DNA from: Acidihalobacter prosperus
Lineage (GTDB): Bacteria; Pseudomonadota; Gammaproteobacteria; DSM-5130; Acidihalobacteraceae
NCBI RefSeq assembly: GCF_000754095.2
Contig: NZ_JQSG02000001.1
Span: 481,140 to 545,139, forward strand
Direction of reading: 5' to 3'
DNA length: 64,000 nucleotides
Position numbers and translations under genes: made by a program. Below the pieces are notes generated by a model. It saw only the letters and a program-made list of their open reading frames with translations, had not been told where the DNA came from and searched no databases. Below, piece after piece: positions 50,341 to 58,754 of the stretch (position 1 is its first letter; every line of letters starts with the position of its first letter).

Positions 50341-50553
50341 GCCGCCACTCTACGAATGGGGCGATGGCTGATGACGGGGGAACGGGTTCCGGCGGGACGC
50401 TCTGAGAGCTGATTACACGATACCGACGCCCATACGGTCACGCAAGCACACCCGCGCGCGCAGGAAGGCGTTTAAATCCTCGCCAAACCGTTTAACTCTT
50501 TTTTGGAGGTGCGGTGGGAGCGCCCCACGGGACTAAACGGCTTAGAACGGCTC
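50341..50553. other. 213-bp intergenic region in the middle of the late genes
   Basis: No gene is seen. It holds three copies of a CGTTTAA/CGTTTAG-like heptamer: GCGTTTAAA (50469-50477), CCGTTTA (50488-50494) and an inverted TAAACGG (50534-50540). There is also a GTGGG-AGCGC-CCCAC hairpin near 50514-50527 and a run of six T at about 50500. No T-tract follows the hairpin in the late-gene direction. Mu has its strong gyrase site between the same two genes (G and I). Confidence 0.6.
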
Positions 50554-51009
50554 TCAGCGCGTCGCAGCCGTCAGGTGTTCCTGGAGGATATCGAGCACGT
50601 TCATGCGATCCGAATCGGACAGGCCGAGGAACGGCCTTGCCGGGATGTCGCCCCAGGGCGAGACCCCGAACGCATGCTTGGCCGCGCCGAACTGCTGAAC
50701 GGCCGCATAGATCAGTGGGGAACCGATTTCGACACCATCCGCGAAGACGTGCGGGTAGATCTCGTTCTCCAGGCGTCCCGACTCGCCGTGCAGCGGGCGC
50801 GGGTCGCTCTTGCGCGAAAGCGTGACAGGGCTGTTGGGCGCCCAAGGGTCGCCATCCGGCGAGATCCCCTCGCCGAAGCGCCGCTTGGTGGAATCGACCA
50901 TGTATTCGCCGATGTCCCGGAATGCCGGCTCCAGGTGAGTGCCGGCATCCATCAACGCCTGGAGCGCGGCGAGCACTTCCTGATCCTCGATCCGTATCGT
51001 TACCGTCAT
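50554..51009 (-). CDS. Phage virion morphogenesis protein (Mu gpG-like)
   Basis: A 151-residue protein of the Phage_tail_S/gpG family. DIGEYMVDSTKRRFGEGISPDGDPWAPNS and HGESGRLENEIYPHVFADGVEIG are the family core. VQQFGA and IPARPFLGLSDSD mark the end. In Mu, gpG is a head-tail connection protein. It lies between the F-like protein and the protease. Confidence 0.92.
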   Translation of the reverse strand: MTVTIRIEDQEVLAALQALMDAGTHLEPAFRDIGEYMVDSTKRRFGEGISPDGDPWAPNSPVTLSRKSDPRPLHGESGRLENEIYPHVFADGVEIGSPLIYAAVQQFGAAKHAFGVSPWGDIPARPFLGLSDSDRMNVLDILQEHLTAATR

Positions 51010-51083
51010 GCTATGATCTCATCAAGGCCGTGGCACATACCGCTGTGCTCATACCACGGAGCGTTTCGGACGTAGGGATAAGG

Positions 51084-52337
51084 TCACGGCTGCCTCTCAT
51101 TCCTGATGTGGAGCGTCTGGAGCGCCAGCATCCGGCGCCCCTTGCGGATCTCAAATACCGCGCTCCATTGTTCCCCGTCAATATCCGCCTGCCATTTAAC
51201 GAGCGGGAGCTTCGTCGTTCGTGAGAATCCCGCATCGGTCAGGATGCCCTGGGCATTCAGCAGGGCAGGCAGCTGGGCATAGTCGTCTGTCGTGACGGGA
51301 CGCTGACCACGCGCGGCTTCGTTTTCGGGATTGCCGTGCTTGTCCTGCACATGCCGGATCGCCGAGGGGTCCAGCGCGAAGTCAAAGCCCGAAACGTTTT
51401 TGCCCGTGAGCGTTTGGATCTCGTGAGCATCTTTCGATGTGACCAGTCCCAGCGTGCGATAAGGCGCCGTCGAACGGTCTTCGACGACCGCTTGAGCATA
51501 ACGCCTGGTGTCGTCGGCCACCGAGGGCAGCGAGCGATAGCTGCGCGCCAGGCTGTCGCGCACATCGGCCGGCATCGACTGCATGTAAGCCTTGGCGATG
51601 GTGTAGGGCCACTGCGTGGTTTTGGCCGCCATCGCCTCGACCGTATCGCTGACGCTGGCGCCGGGGGCATAACCCCAGCCTTTGTCGATGCCGGGCGGTT
51701 CGCCGGTTTTGGCATCCGTGCGATCCCAGCCATCGGGCAGCGGTTTGGACGAATCTCCGCCGAGTCGTTCCGCGCCACGCTCTGATCGCGCACCCACCAC
51801 GTAGCACCTGCAGCCCCACCCGTTGGGAGGATAGTGCGCGTTCCAGAATGCATCCTCCTGGCGCAGGGTCAGGCCATCCCAAGCCTCATGCTGTGGCCGC
51901 GGATATCGCTCGCCGTGTGTGTGTCGATAGACCCAAAGCGGGAACGCCTTGAGCTGGGCGAAGCGGCCGGCGGCATAACTCGTGGCCGCATTCGTTTTGT
52001 AGATGATCCGGGTACGCCAGGCTTCGCCGGCCGCCGAGCCTTCGCCCGTCCAGCCGTGCCAGCCGTTGCGCTCGACGATGGCGCGAAAATCCTTGCGGAA
52101 CGCTTCGAGACTCTGGCCTTCGCCGATCGCCCGCTCCACGGCCGCGGCGAGGTCGCTGAGCAGATCGGCCTTCGCGGCGCCGGCGACCATGAATCCGCGA
52201 TCGTGCGCGGACTTGAGCATGTCATCCCACGCGGCCGTCGGCACCAGGTTGGCGAGCTTCTGGCGAAAGAAGGCGAGCTGCTGCGGAAACGGCTGACCGA
52301 GAATGCCGCCGATCGCGGAAGGCTGCGGGTCAGTCAT
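51084..52337 (-). CDS. Mu F-like minor head protein with C-terminal PBECR-type nuclease domain
   Basis: A 417-residue protein in two parts. Residues about 40-190 are the phage-head morphogenesis (Mu gpF / SPP1 gp7) domain, with YKTNAATSYAAGRFAQLKAF and ERYPRPQHEAWDGLTLRQED, then HYPPNGWGCRCYV. From about residue 300 the chain reads SGFDFALDPSAIRHVQDKHGN and, about 50 residues later, ADIDGEQWSAVFEIRKGRRM. This is the pattern of the barnase/EndoU/colicin-E5/RelE-like (PBECR) fold fused to many such proteins. A conserved His and Arg/Lys residues are visible. Whether it cuts RNA is unknown. Confidence 0.87.
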   Translation of the reverse strand: MTDPQPSAIGGILGQPFPQQLAFFRQKLANLVPTAAWDDMLKSAHDRGFMVAGAAKADLLSDLAAAVERAIGEGQSLEAFRKDFRAIVERNGWHGWTGEGSAAGEAWRTRIIYKTNAATSYAAGRFAQLKAFPLWVYRHTHGERYPRPQHEAWDGLTLRQEDAFWNAHYPPNGWGCRCYVVGARSERGAERLGGDSSKPLPDGWDRTDAKTGEPPGIDKGWGYAPGASVSDTVEAMAAKTTQWPYTIAKAYMQSMPADVRDSLARSYRSLPSVADDTRRYAQAVVEDRSTAPYRTLGLVTSKDAHEIQTLTGKNVSGFDFALDPSAIRHVQDKHGNPENEAARGQRPVTTDDYAQLPALLNAQGILTDAGFSRTTKLPLVKWQADIDGEQWSAVFEIRKGRRMLALQTLHIRNERQP

Positions 52338-53799
52338 TTGCCGTTTGCTGGACGTCGAAGCGACCCGCGGCCTCGGCCGCAGCCATCGCGCGGCCCATGA
52401 GATAGCCCAGCTTGTTGGACGGCAGCTCGGCGAATGAATTGACCAGCATGTCCTCGAGCTGCTCGAGACTTTCGGCCTGGCTGATCATGGCTTCGATCTT
52501 GGCCATCCAGCGGCCGATCTCGGGTTGCGCGAACTGAGCCAGCGTCGCGGTCGAGAGGTCGACCGGATCGCGCGGATCTGCGCCCTCGGCAAAGGCCGTC
52601 GATGGGATCGAGGCGCCGGGTTGCCCTTGAGCCGGCATCCCGAGGTCGTCGAACTGTCCGCCGAAGGTTTCCTGCACGTCCTCGAGCTTGCGCCGGAAAC
52701 CGATCGACGCGAGATCCTTGTCGGTCGCCGCCATGGCGCCGAGATCGACGGGCTCCTCGATCCGGCGATACACGCGCGGATAGGCCGCGCCGGGGAAGTT
52801 CCAGTCGCACAGCCAGCGCACCACCTGGTTGTTGAACGAGGCACACAGCGTATCGGCATCGGACTTCACCAGATCCTGCCGCACGACCATGTGGATCTGC
52901 GCCTGGCTGCGCGAGCTGCCGTGATCGGCCGTCATCGTCTGGCCGACGATCGCCTTGGAGATTGCCTCGTTCATGCGCGAGTGCAGCTTGTCGTAGTCGC
53001 CGGTACCGGAGCGCGCCGCCTCCAGCAATTCCAGCTGCATGCTCGCCGGGATGATCACGCCGCTGTCGGTCTGGATTGCCTGCACGGCCGCGAGCAGATT
53101 GTTCTGATCCTCTGCCGTCGTGCCGCTCGGATATTTGCCGACCCCGGTGGGCATCCCGAACTTCTCGAGGAAGATGAGCCAGAACCGCATCCCGTTGCGC
53201 TTGAACAGGACGGGCCAGTAGACGTAGTGACCCAGGCCGAGGCCGTAGGGTTCGTCGTCGTTGTCGGCGCCGCTTTGATAGATCCAGAACTTGCGATCGG
53301 GCAGCAGCTCGCCCATGAGGTTGTCATAGGTCAGCATGCGCATGCGCAGCTCGCCGTCGAAACGGAAGCGGCGGCTCTTGCGCACACGGATGTCGTCCAG
53401 CACGACCTGCGCGCCGTCACGGGCGTACAGGCATTCGCCGACCGAGTAGCCGTAGAACGTGCCATACAGCATCTTCTCGGTGATGCGATCCCACTCGATG
53501 CCATTGAGCTGCTGCTTGATGAAGTCGGCCGCGGCCTTGTCGATCGCGCGTTTGCCGCCGGCGTCGACGGTCCACTCGGCCGAGGTGACCGCCAGGCGCC
53601 GCTGCTGGAACGTCGCGGCGACCTGGTCGTCGCGCAGCAGATCCTCGTAAGCCCTGAGATCGTTTCCGCCGCGGATGGTGAGCACCAGATCCTGCGGCAT
53701 GAGCAGGATCTGCGGCCAGACATAACCGCGGGTGATATCGCGACCATCGAGCGTTGTCGCGATCTGATCAAAATCCGGTTTGACCTTGGTGTCAGCCAT
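52330..53799 (-). CDS. Portal protein, DUF935 (Mu gp29-like)
   Basis: A 489-residue portal: ITRGYVWPQILLMPQDLVLT near the start, then CLYARDGAQVVLDDIRVRKSRRFRFD and FEKFGMPTGVGKYPSG-like segments (LEKFGMPTGVGKYPSG). GQTMTADHGSSRSQAQIHMVVR follows in the centre. All belong to DUF935. Twelve copies would form the gateway for DNA. It overlaps the terminase by 8 bp and the F-like gene by 8 bp. Confidence 0.95.
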   Translation of the reverse strand: MADTKVKPDFDQIATTLDGRDITRGYVWPQILLMPQDLVLTIRGGNDLRAYEDLLRDDQVAATFQQRRLAVTSAEWTVDAGGKRAIDKAAADFIKQQLNGIEWDRITEKMLYGTFYGYSVGECLYARDGAQVVLDDIRVRKSRRFRFDGELRMRMLTYDNLMGELLPDRKFWIYQSGADNDDEPYGLGLGHYVYWPVLFKRNGMRFWLIFLEKFGMPTGVGKYPSGTTAEDQNNLLAAVQAIQTDSGVIIPASMQLELLEAARSGTGDYDKLHSRMNEAISKAIVGQTMTADHGSSRSQAQIHMVVRQDLVKSDADTLCASFNNQVVRWLCDWNFPGAAYPRVYRRIEEPVDLGAMAATDKDLASIGFRRKLEDVQETFGGQFDDLGMPAQGQPGASIPSTAFAEGADPRDPVDLSTATLAQFAQPEIGRWMAKIEAMISQAESLEQLEDMLVNSFAELPSNKLGYLMGRAMAAAEAAGRFDVQQTAND

Positions 53800-55258
53800 C
53801 GTAGCCTCGGAAGTCGTTGCCGCCGCGTACAGCGCCGAAGCCCGTCGCCGTGCTCAACGAGCGGGAGCCCATGTAGTCGGTTTGCGCAACCGAACGGCGC
53901 GGCCCTGTGGATTTGAACGCGATCTCGCTGACCGGCCCGCTGCCGGCATGCAGCGCCAGTGCGAGCGCCCAGAAGCGGTCGGCATGGCCATCGGCCGTGC
54001 GTTCGGCGGTGAAGCGCACATTGCCGGCTGTGGTGGTCTGCTTGGTGACCTGGCGCAGATCCGCGCGGATCTGCGGGTCGTAGGGGATGCGCACCGTCCG
54101 ATCTTCCATGGCGCTGCGCACGGGATAGGCGAGGGCTTCCTTCGTCGCCACTGTGAAACTGACCCCCTCGATCTTGTGCTCGCCGAACTTGTCCTGCGCA
54201 TCGTCGACCCAGCCGATGCCGAGGCCCGTCTGATCGATGCACACTCGGTTGGCGCGTTCGAACCAGGGATAGAGGATTGCCTCCTGCGCGCTCTTGCGCA
54301 TTTTCTCCATGGCCTCGACGTGGCGCGTATAGAGCACGTCGCCCAATTTTTCGAGCACCCAAAGGACGGTTAAATCCTTTTTACGGCCGATATCGACACC
54401 GCAGAACAGGTAGCCGTCTTCGATCTCGCTCCAAGGCCAGTCGATCTGATACTCGACGCTGGCGATCAGGTCGTATTCGAGGAACGCGGCATTGTCGTCG
54501 GCGGGGCTGCACATGTACTCCTGCTGGAACGACTCCTCGTCGGCCGCGCCGCTGCGCACGAAGTCGAAGTACTCGGCCTCGTCCATCGCCTGGCGTTCGT
54601 CGTCTTCCGGCAGCATCTGCTGCAGTTTCCACAGGAAGCCCTGGTCGAGCGCATCCTGCAGCGTGACGCGGTGCAGGCTGATGTTCTTGGGGTTGCCGTT
54701 CTCGCGTGCCTCGCGCACGAGCTGGTTGAAGAAGTTCGCGCTCCCTCGGTGCGTGGAGATCAACTCCATGTTGCCCCCCCACGTGATACCGGGGTAAGCG
54801 ATCGCCCATAGCTTGCGCGGATCGGGGTGCAGCGCGAACTCGTCGAGGATGCGCCCACCGCGCTTGCCGGCCTGGGCGTCCGGGTTGCTCGACATGGAGT
54901 GGATGCGCCTGCCGTTGGAGAACTGCAGCACGAAAGCCGACAGGCGCTTCTCCGGGTCGATCACAACCTCGCCGAGATCCTGCGCAGCCAGCTCCATCGC
55001 GCCAGCCCACATCTTGCAGTCTTCGATGAACAGGCGCGCCTGGAGATCGTCGCGGCTGCTCACCCACTGATCGAAGCGTGCGCCCTTGGCCGCGGTGCGT
55101 TCGACGGCCGCATACGCAGTCGCCCACGAGAAGCCGATCTGGCGCGATTTCTCGGACAGTTTGAGGCGGCTCTGATCGGCCGCCCATTTCGCCTGGTAGG
55201 GGAGGAAAATGCCGCCCGGATTCTCGGGCCGGATCTTGGCGCGGCCGCGGGCTTTCAT
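53792..55258 (-). CDS. Terminase large subunit (Mu gp28-like)
   Basis: A 488-residue packaging ATPase-nuclease. The N-terminal ATPase has a Walker A-like SRQIGFSWATAYA (about residues 38-50), and GGRILDEFALHPD as Walker B. QEYMCSPADDNAAFLEYDLI bridges to the nuclease, whose first Asp is in LFCGVDIGRKKDLTVLW. The true start is the ATG at 55258, which overlaps the small subunit stop; the open frame upstream is shadow. Mu-type terminases pack DNA by headful from near the left end. Confidence 0.95.
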   Translation of the reverse strand: MKARGRAKIRPENPGGIFLPYQAKWAADQSRLKLSEKSRQIGFSWATAYAAVERTAAKGARFDQWVSSRDDLQARLFIEDCKMWAGAMELAAQDLGEVVIDPEKRLSAFVLQFSNGRRIHSMSSNPDAQAGKRGGRILDEFALHPDPRKLWAIAYPGITWGGNMELISTHRGSANFFNQLVREARENGNPKNISLHRVTLQDALDQGFLWKLQQMLPEDDERQAMDEAEYFDFVRSGAADEESFQQEYMCSPADDNAAFLEYDLIASVEYQIDWPWSEIEDGYLFCGVDIGRKKDLTVLWVLEKLGDVLYTRHVEAMEKMRKSAQEAILYPWFERANRVCIDQTGLGIGWVDDAQDKFGEHKIEGVSFTVATKEALAYPVRSAMEDRTVRIPYDPQIRADLRQVTKQTTTAGNVRFTAERTADGHADRFWALALALHAGSGPVSEIAFKSTGPRRSVAQTDYMGSRSLSTATGFGAVRGGNDFRGYDG

Positions 55259-55806
55259 CCTGCGATCCCCATGATCTGCTCGCGGATGAGCTTGATCGTC
55301 TCCTCGGAAACGCCGGCATTCTTGGCCACCTTGGATGCCTTGCTCGCCGCCTCCTCGGCAGCCTTGGTGCGGACTTCGGCCTCCCACTTCTTCTGGCTGA
55401 CGGAGGCGCGGCCGGTCTGTGCGATCGCACGCGCCGCGCGGCTCAGCAGCTTGACGCGCTCGGCCGGGTCGACGTCCTCGCCGTCAGCTTCCTGCAGCGA
55501 CAGCAGCGCCTCGAACAGATCCGATTGCACCAGGCTGATGACGGCTGCCGAGCGGTGATCGGCATCGTCCGGCGCGGCCTCTGCGATCGCGCGCGCCGCC
55601 TCCGTGCTGGCCTTGATGGCGGCAAGACGGCGCTGCAGCTTCGAGCCGTACCGATGCAGGCTGCTCTTGTTGGTCTCGATGCCGTGTTCTTCCGCCAGGC
55701 GTTCGGCCAGCTCGGCATAACCGCCGAAGCCTGCCGCGATCAGCTCACGGTCAATGGCGGCGCGGGTTTGCGGGGAGAGGGATTCGAGAGCGTTGCGACG
55801 TGGCAT
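55255..55806 (-). CDS. DUF3486 family protein, small terminase (Mu gp27-like)
   Basis: A 183-residue helical DNA-binding subunit. LSPQTRAAIDRELIAAGFGGYAELAERL then NKSSLHRYGSKLQRRLAAIK is the DUF3486 start, with a predicted helix-turn-helix. A coiled, Ala/Lys-rich C-terminus follows. It overlaps the large subunit gene by 4 bp. Confidence 0.93.
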   Translation of the reverse strand: MPRRNALESLSPQTRAAIDRELIAAGFGGYAELAERLAEEHGIETNKSSLHRYGSKLQRRLAAIKASTEAARAIAEAAPDDADHRSAAVISLVQSDLFEALLSLQEADGEDVDPAERVKLLSRAARAIAQTGRASVSQKKWEAEVRTKAAEEAASKASKVAKNAGVSEETIKLIREQIMGIAG

Positions 55807-55807
55807 G

Positions 55808-55978
55808 TCATTCCGCCCGATCGCATAGCCAGTTGCCGAGGTTGAAGCTGCCGACGATCAGCACGGCCGCGAGAGCGCATGCAAGAAGGGGCCGCATCCC
55901 CGTCAACGTCAGCAGCCACGCAATCCCATCGCCGGCAAGTATGGCGAGTGCTTTGGCCGCGACTCCGTAACCGTTCAA
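55808..55978 (-). CDS. Small membrane protein
   Basis: A 56-residue protein starting at a TTG that overlaps the upstream stop (TTGA). Two hydrophobic segments: about 8-22 (AKALAILAGDGIAWLL) and 29-47 (PLLACALAAVLIVGSFNLG). The sequence ends before the small terminase start. It may act in lysis or be an unneeded remnant. No family was recognised. Confidence 0.55.
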   Translation of the reverse strand: MNGYGVAAKALAILAGDGIAWLLTLTGMRPLLACALAAVLIVGSFNLGNWLCDRAE

Positions 55979-56268
55979 GGACGCGGCCTCGCGATGCCTT
56001 CGACGCGCGTGCGGCCGGCGGCGATATCGGCACCGCGGGCAGTGATGCGCGCGGCCTGGATGCCGTCGTGGTATTCGATGGTCAGCGCGCCGCAGTCTGC
56101 CAGCCAACGCAGTTCTTCGCGCAGGCCGTCCTGGCCGATCGCCAGACGTTCACCTTCCAGGAGGCGCAGCAAGACGGTCTCGCGCAGGGCATAGTCCGGC
56201 GACTCGGTCAGCGCCTGCAACAACACCAGGCGTCGATCCTCGGCGACCAGATCGGCGTAGCGACTCAT
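55975..56268 (-). CDS. Winged-helix-like phage protein (Mu gp26-like position)
   Basis: A 97-residue protein of the VpaChn25_0724 type. SRYADLVAEDRRLVLLQALTE starts it, followed by the helices and wing of a small HTH-like fold (LREELRWLADCGALTIEYHDG). It sits between DUF2730 and terminase genes as in Mu-type phages. The role is unknown. Confidence 0.85.
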   Translation of the reverse strand: MSRYADLVAEDRRLVLLQALTESPDYALRETVLLRLLEGERLAIGQDGLREELRWLADCGALTIEYHDGIQAARITARGADIAAGRTRVEGIARPRP

Positions 56269-56612
56269 CGTTTACCTCCCTCGTTCATCAGCTTGTCCTC
56301 GACTCGGTCAAGGCTGCGCTGCACGCCGCTCATTACCCCGACCAGTTCGCGGACGGCACCGGAGAGATCGTTGATGCGGTCGTGCAGATTGCCCAGGTCT
56401 TGATGCGTCGGCGCAGAGTCGAGGCGGTTCTCCAGCGCCACCACGCGGCTCTTGGCCGTCGCCAGTTCAATCTCCAGATCTTCGATCGATTTCTTGTTGG
56501 CGATGCCATGGCGGAGCGAGAAAGTGTAGATCCCGATGATGATGATGCCGATGGTCTGGACGATGTCCGTGATGTTTTTGAACGTCGTCAGATGCTGCTC
56601 CCAACCGCTCAC
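56265..56612 (-). CDS. DUF2730 family protein (Mu gp25-like)
   Basis: A 115-residue protein with one N-terminal membrane segment (about residues 13-32, ITDIVQTIGIIIIGIYTF) and a long coiled coil thereafter. This is the DUF2730 layout. It overlaps the holin-like gene by 4 bp and may help lysis. Confidence 0.87.
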   Translation of the reverse strand: MSGWEQHLTTFKNITDIVQTIGIIIIGIYTFSLRHGIANKKSIEDLEIELATAKSRVVALENRLDSAPTHQDLGNLHDRINDLSGAVRELVGVMSGVQRSLDRVEDKLMNEGGKR

Positions 56613-57166
56613 GCCGCCCCCTTCGCTCGCGCGGTCTGGTCGGCCCTGGCCGCGGCGATGTACTGCCCCATGATCGCGTCCTTGTTCTTGCTGCCGAGGC
56701 TGGAACCGAGCCAGAAGGTCAGGACCATGCCGAAGCCGGTGCCGAGGTTACCGAGCAGCAGATAGGCGAGATTCTGCGATCCCACCGGCACCGCGTGGAA
56801 CATCACGAACCAGCACGAAACGCCGTAAGCCACGAGGACGATGATCGAAACGATGATCGCGCCATTGCTGACGGTCAGCGTCTTGCGGGCATCCTGGACA
56901 TCGGCCGTTCTCAGCTTCAGTTCGTCCAGCTCCAGTTGGCGCGCCTGCAGCCTGAACTGGTTGAGTTTGTCGCTATCCTCCAGGATGGCCTTGGCCGCAT
57001 CCTGGATGTTGCCGTCGGCACCCGTGCCGGTGAGCTTGCGCACCAACGATGCCAGCACTCCCCCGACAGCGACATTGCCACCGGAAAGGGCAGTCCCGGC
57101 TGCGCCGACTAGCGTGGGCGCTACGTCCTTAACCTCACCGAGTAGTTGACTGAACCAGTCGCTCAC
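56609..57166 (-). CDS. Holin-like membrane protein (GTA holin type)
   Basis: A 185-residue protein. A Gly/Ala-rich first part (DVAPTLVGAAGTALSGGNVAVGG) precedes two strong membrane segments at about 110-135 and 143-165. The pattern fits the three-helix holins of gene transfer agents. The start is the GTG at 57166 with GGAG seven bases before it. With the endolysin 200 bp upstream it makes a lysis cassette. Confidence 0.78.
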   Translation of the reverse strand: MSDWFSQLLGEVKDVAPTLVGAAGTALSGGNVAVGGVLASLVRKLTGTGADGNIQDAAKAILEDSDKLNQFRLQARQLELDELKLRTADVQDARKTLTVSNGAIIVSIIVLVAYGVSCWFVMFHAVPVGSQNLAYLLLGNLGTGFGMVLTFWLGSSLGSKNKDAIMGQYIAAARADQTARAKGAA

Positions 57167-57372
57167 GATTGCATCTCCTCGTAATGCCGCTCGCATGCGG
57201 CCTTGGCTTCGGTAGCGTCGTCATCGGGCTCGCGGTGGATCACCCGATCCCAGCCGTCCATCGCTTTCGGAATCCACGCCTCGTAGTGCCAGCGGGCATG
57301 TATGAACACGCGGCAGACGGTGTACCCCGCATCCGATTCGATGGCGTAGTCGTCGATGCGGCGCCATTTCAT
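57163..57372 (-). CDS. Small hypothetical protein in lysis cassette
   Basis: A 69-residue acidic protein rich in Trp (KWRRIDDYAIESDAGYTVCR, then HARWHYEAWIPKAMDGWDRV). It overlaps endolysin and holin genes by 4 bp each, so it must be translated with them. The function is not recognised. Confidence 0.68.
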   Translation of the reverse strand: MKWRRIDDYAIESDAGYTVCRVFIHARWHYEAWIPKAMDGWDRVIHREPDDDATEAKAACERHYEEMQS

Positions 57373-57938
57373 GCCGCCCCCGTCAGGAAGGGTTCGCGGT
57401 CGATGAAGGGCGCGATGCGGTTCATCCAGCCGGATGCGTTCGCGGCCTGGTCGGGCGTGTTGGTGATGATGGCGCCATAGAAGCGCACGCGCTGCGAGAG
57501 AGTGCGCACGTATAGCGCGCGGGCGTTGGCGGTATTGATGGCATTGAGGCTGATCGGCCCGAGGATGCCGTCGACCTTCACGCCGACGCTGCGCTGCACC
57601 CACTGCACTGCGCGGCCCGGACCATGCTGAACCCCCGAATCGACCAGCAGATCCCGCAGATCGTCGCTATCGATGTGCTCGAACTCGGGATCGTCGATGT
57701 AGGCCTTGAGGTAGATCGCGAACGCTTCGTCGCGCGTCAGCGCCTCGACGTCGGCCGGCGTGACGGGCTGGCCGCGATACTTCGCCAGCGTGGCCTGGGT
57801 GATGCCGTACTTGGTCGGGCCGCCCAGATCGCTGACGCGATCGGTGTACGTATCACCCTCGCGCGTGAGGATGTTGCCGATGAGGGTTTGCACCCACGGA
57901 TCGGAGGCGACGGGACTGGAGGCGGCGACGGAATCCAT
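57369..57938 (-). CDS. Endolysin, glycoside hydrolase family 108
   Basis: A 189-residue muramidase. The N-terminal half has the catalytic Glu in ILTREGDTYTDRVSDLGGPTKYGIT (about residues 23-47). The C-terminal half resembles the peptidoglycan-binding_3 domain (VQRSVGVKVDGILGPISLNAIN). No signal peptide is seen, so it depends on the holin. It is the first gene of the late block. Confidence 0.93.
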   Translation of the reverse strand: MDSVAASSPVASDPWVQTLIGNILTREGDTYTDRVSDLGGPTKYGITQATLAKYRGQPVTPADVEALTRDEAFAIYLKAYIDDPEFEHIDSDDLRDLLVDSGVQHGPGRAVQWVQRSVGVKVDGILGPISLNAINTANARALYVRTLSQRVRFYGAIITNTPDQAANASGWMNRIAPFIDREPFLTGAA

Positions 57939-58095
57939 GGCGCCATGCTAGGGCGCGACCACGGGGTAAAGGAGGCGGAACCGGTTCCGGCGTCCTTGGG
58001 TCTAGAGCGATAACAGGCTACCTAGGCACCACAATACATGCAAGTTCAGCTATTCTGAAAATGTGATTACGTAGCACGCTAAAGGAGGAAACACT

Positions 58096-58335
58096 GTGGC
58101 AATCACCGCAAGCTATGACACCTTGTTGAATCAAGCTTCCATGACAGCAGATACGTATTTTCGGGCAGCGATACGGTGCATAGATGAGCAATTTGAATCA
58201 GGTTATGCAAGTAAACACCCAGAACTGATTGCGGCATTTATGCGGGCATGTTCAAGCGACTACAACAATGCAGCATTCATTGTCGCCATTCAAGAAGCAT
58301 CGAGGGAAATAGCAGACGCTCTCGAGAGAGAATGA
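58096..58335 (+). CDS. Small hypothetical protein (moron between early and late regions)
   Basis: A 79-residue helical, acidic protein beginning at a GTG with AAAGGAGG nine bases before it, a near-ideal ribosome site. It is opposite to all neighbouring phage genes and less GC-rich. No family was recognised. Expression in the lysogen is likely. Confidence 0.78.
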   Translation: MAITASYDTLLNQASMTADTYFRAAIRCIDEQFESGYASKHPELIAAFMRACSSDYNNAAFIVAIQEASREIADALERE

Positions 58336-58359
58336 TCCTGCACTGCACCTCTCAAAAAT

Positions 58360-58752
58360 TCAGAATAAATCCCCCTGCGCATCCTCGATATCGCCGCGCG
58401 CCTCAAGGCGCCGGCGCAGCTTGCGGATGCCGCGCTCGGTGTAGGCATGACGCCTGGCCACGCGCGCGACGGAATCATGTTCCAGCTCGGCGGCGATCTG
58501 GCGCTCGCGAGCTGCACGTATGGCGCTAGCGCAGCGGGGCACGTCGATCTCTTCGCCATCGTAGTGCGCCACGAGCGCCCGCAGCGCGTCCAAACCGATC
58601 AGCGGTACGAGCCAGTGATCCTCGCGCGCGTTGCGCGGCACGCAGAGTCGGATGCCGCCGCGCTCCTGCACGATGGCCAGCGCCGCGTCGATGCCGATCA
58701 GCTCGACGAGTTCCTGCACTGACTTCGGCAGTTCCTGGAGGCGAGCGTCCAT
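58360..58752 (-). CDS. Mor/C-family late transcription activator
   Basis: A 130-residue activator, the same length as Mu Mor. Residues about 10-70 (SVQELVELIGIDAALAIVQE) form the dimerisation domain. The C-terminal helix-turn-helix is at 88-115 (AAELEHDSVARVARRHAYTE with following RKLRRR). It probably switches on the late operon that starts 420 bp further on. GAGAGG favours the ATG at 58752; an ATG at 58758 overlaps the upstream stop. Confidence 0.9.
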   Translation of the reverse strand: MDARLQELPKSVQELVELIGIDAALAIVQERGGIRLCVPRNAREDHWLVPLIGLDALRALVAHYDGEEIDVPRCASAIRAARERQIAAELEHDSVARVARRHAYTERGIRKLRRRLEARGDIEDAQGDLF

Positions 58753-58754
58753 GG

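Noticed and set aside
50497-50540. Late-gene terminator in the central gap
   Set aside because: The hairpin lacks a T-run in the direction of late transcription, and terminating here would cut off capsid and tail genes.
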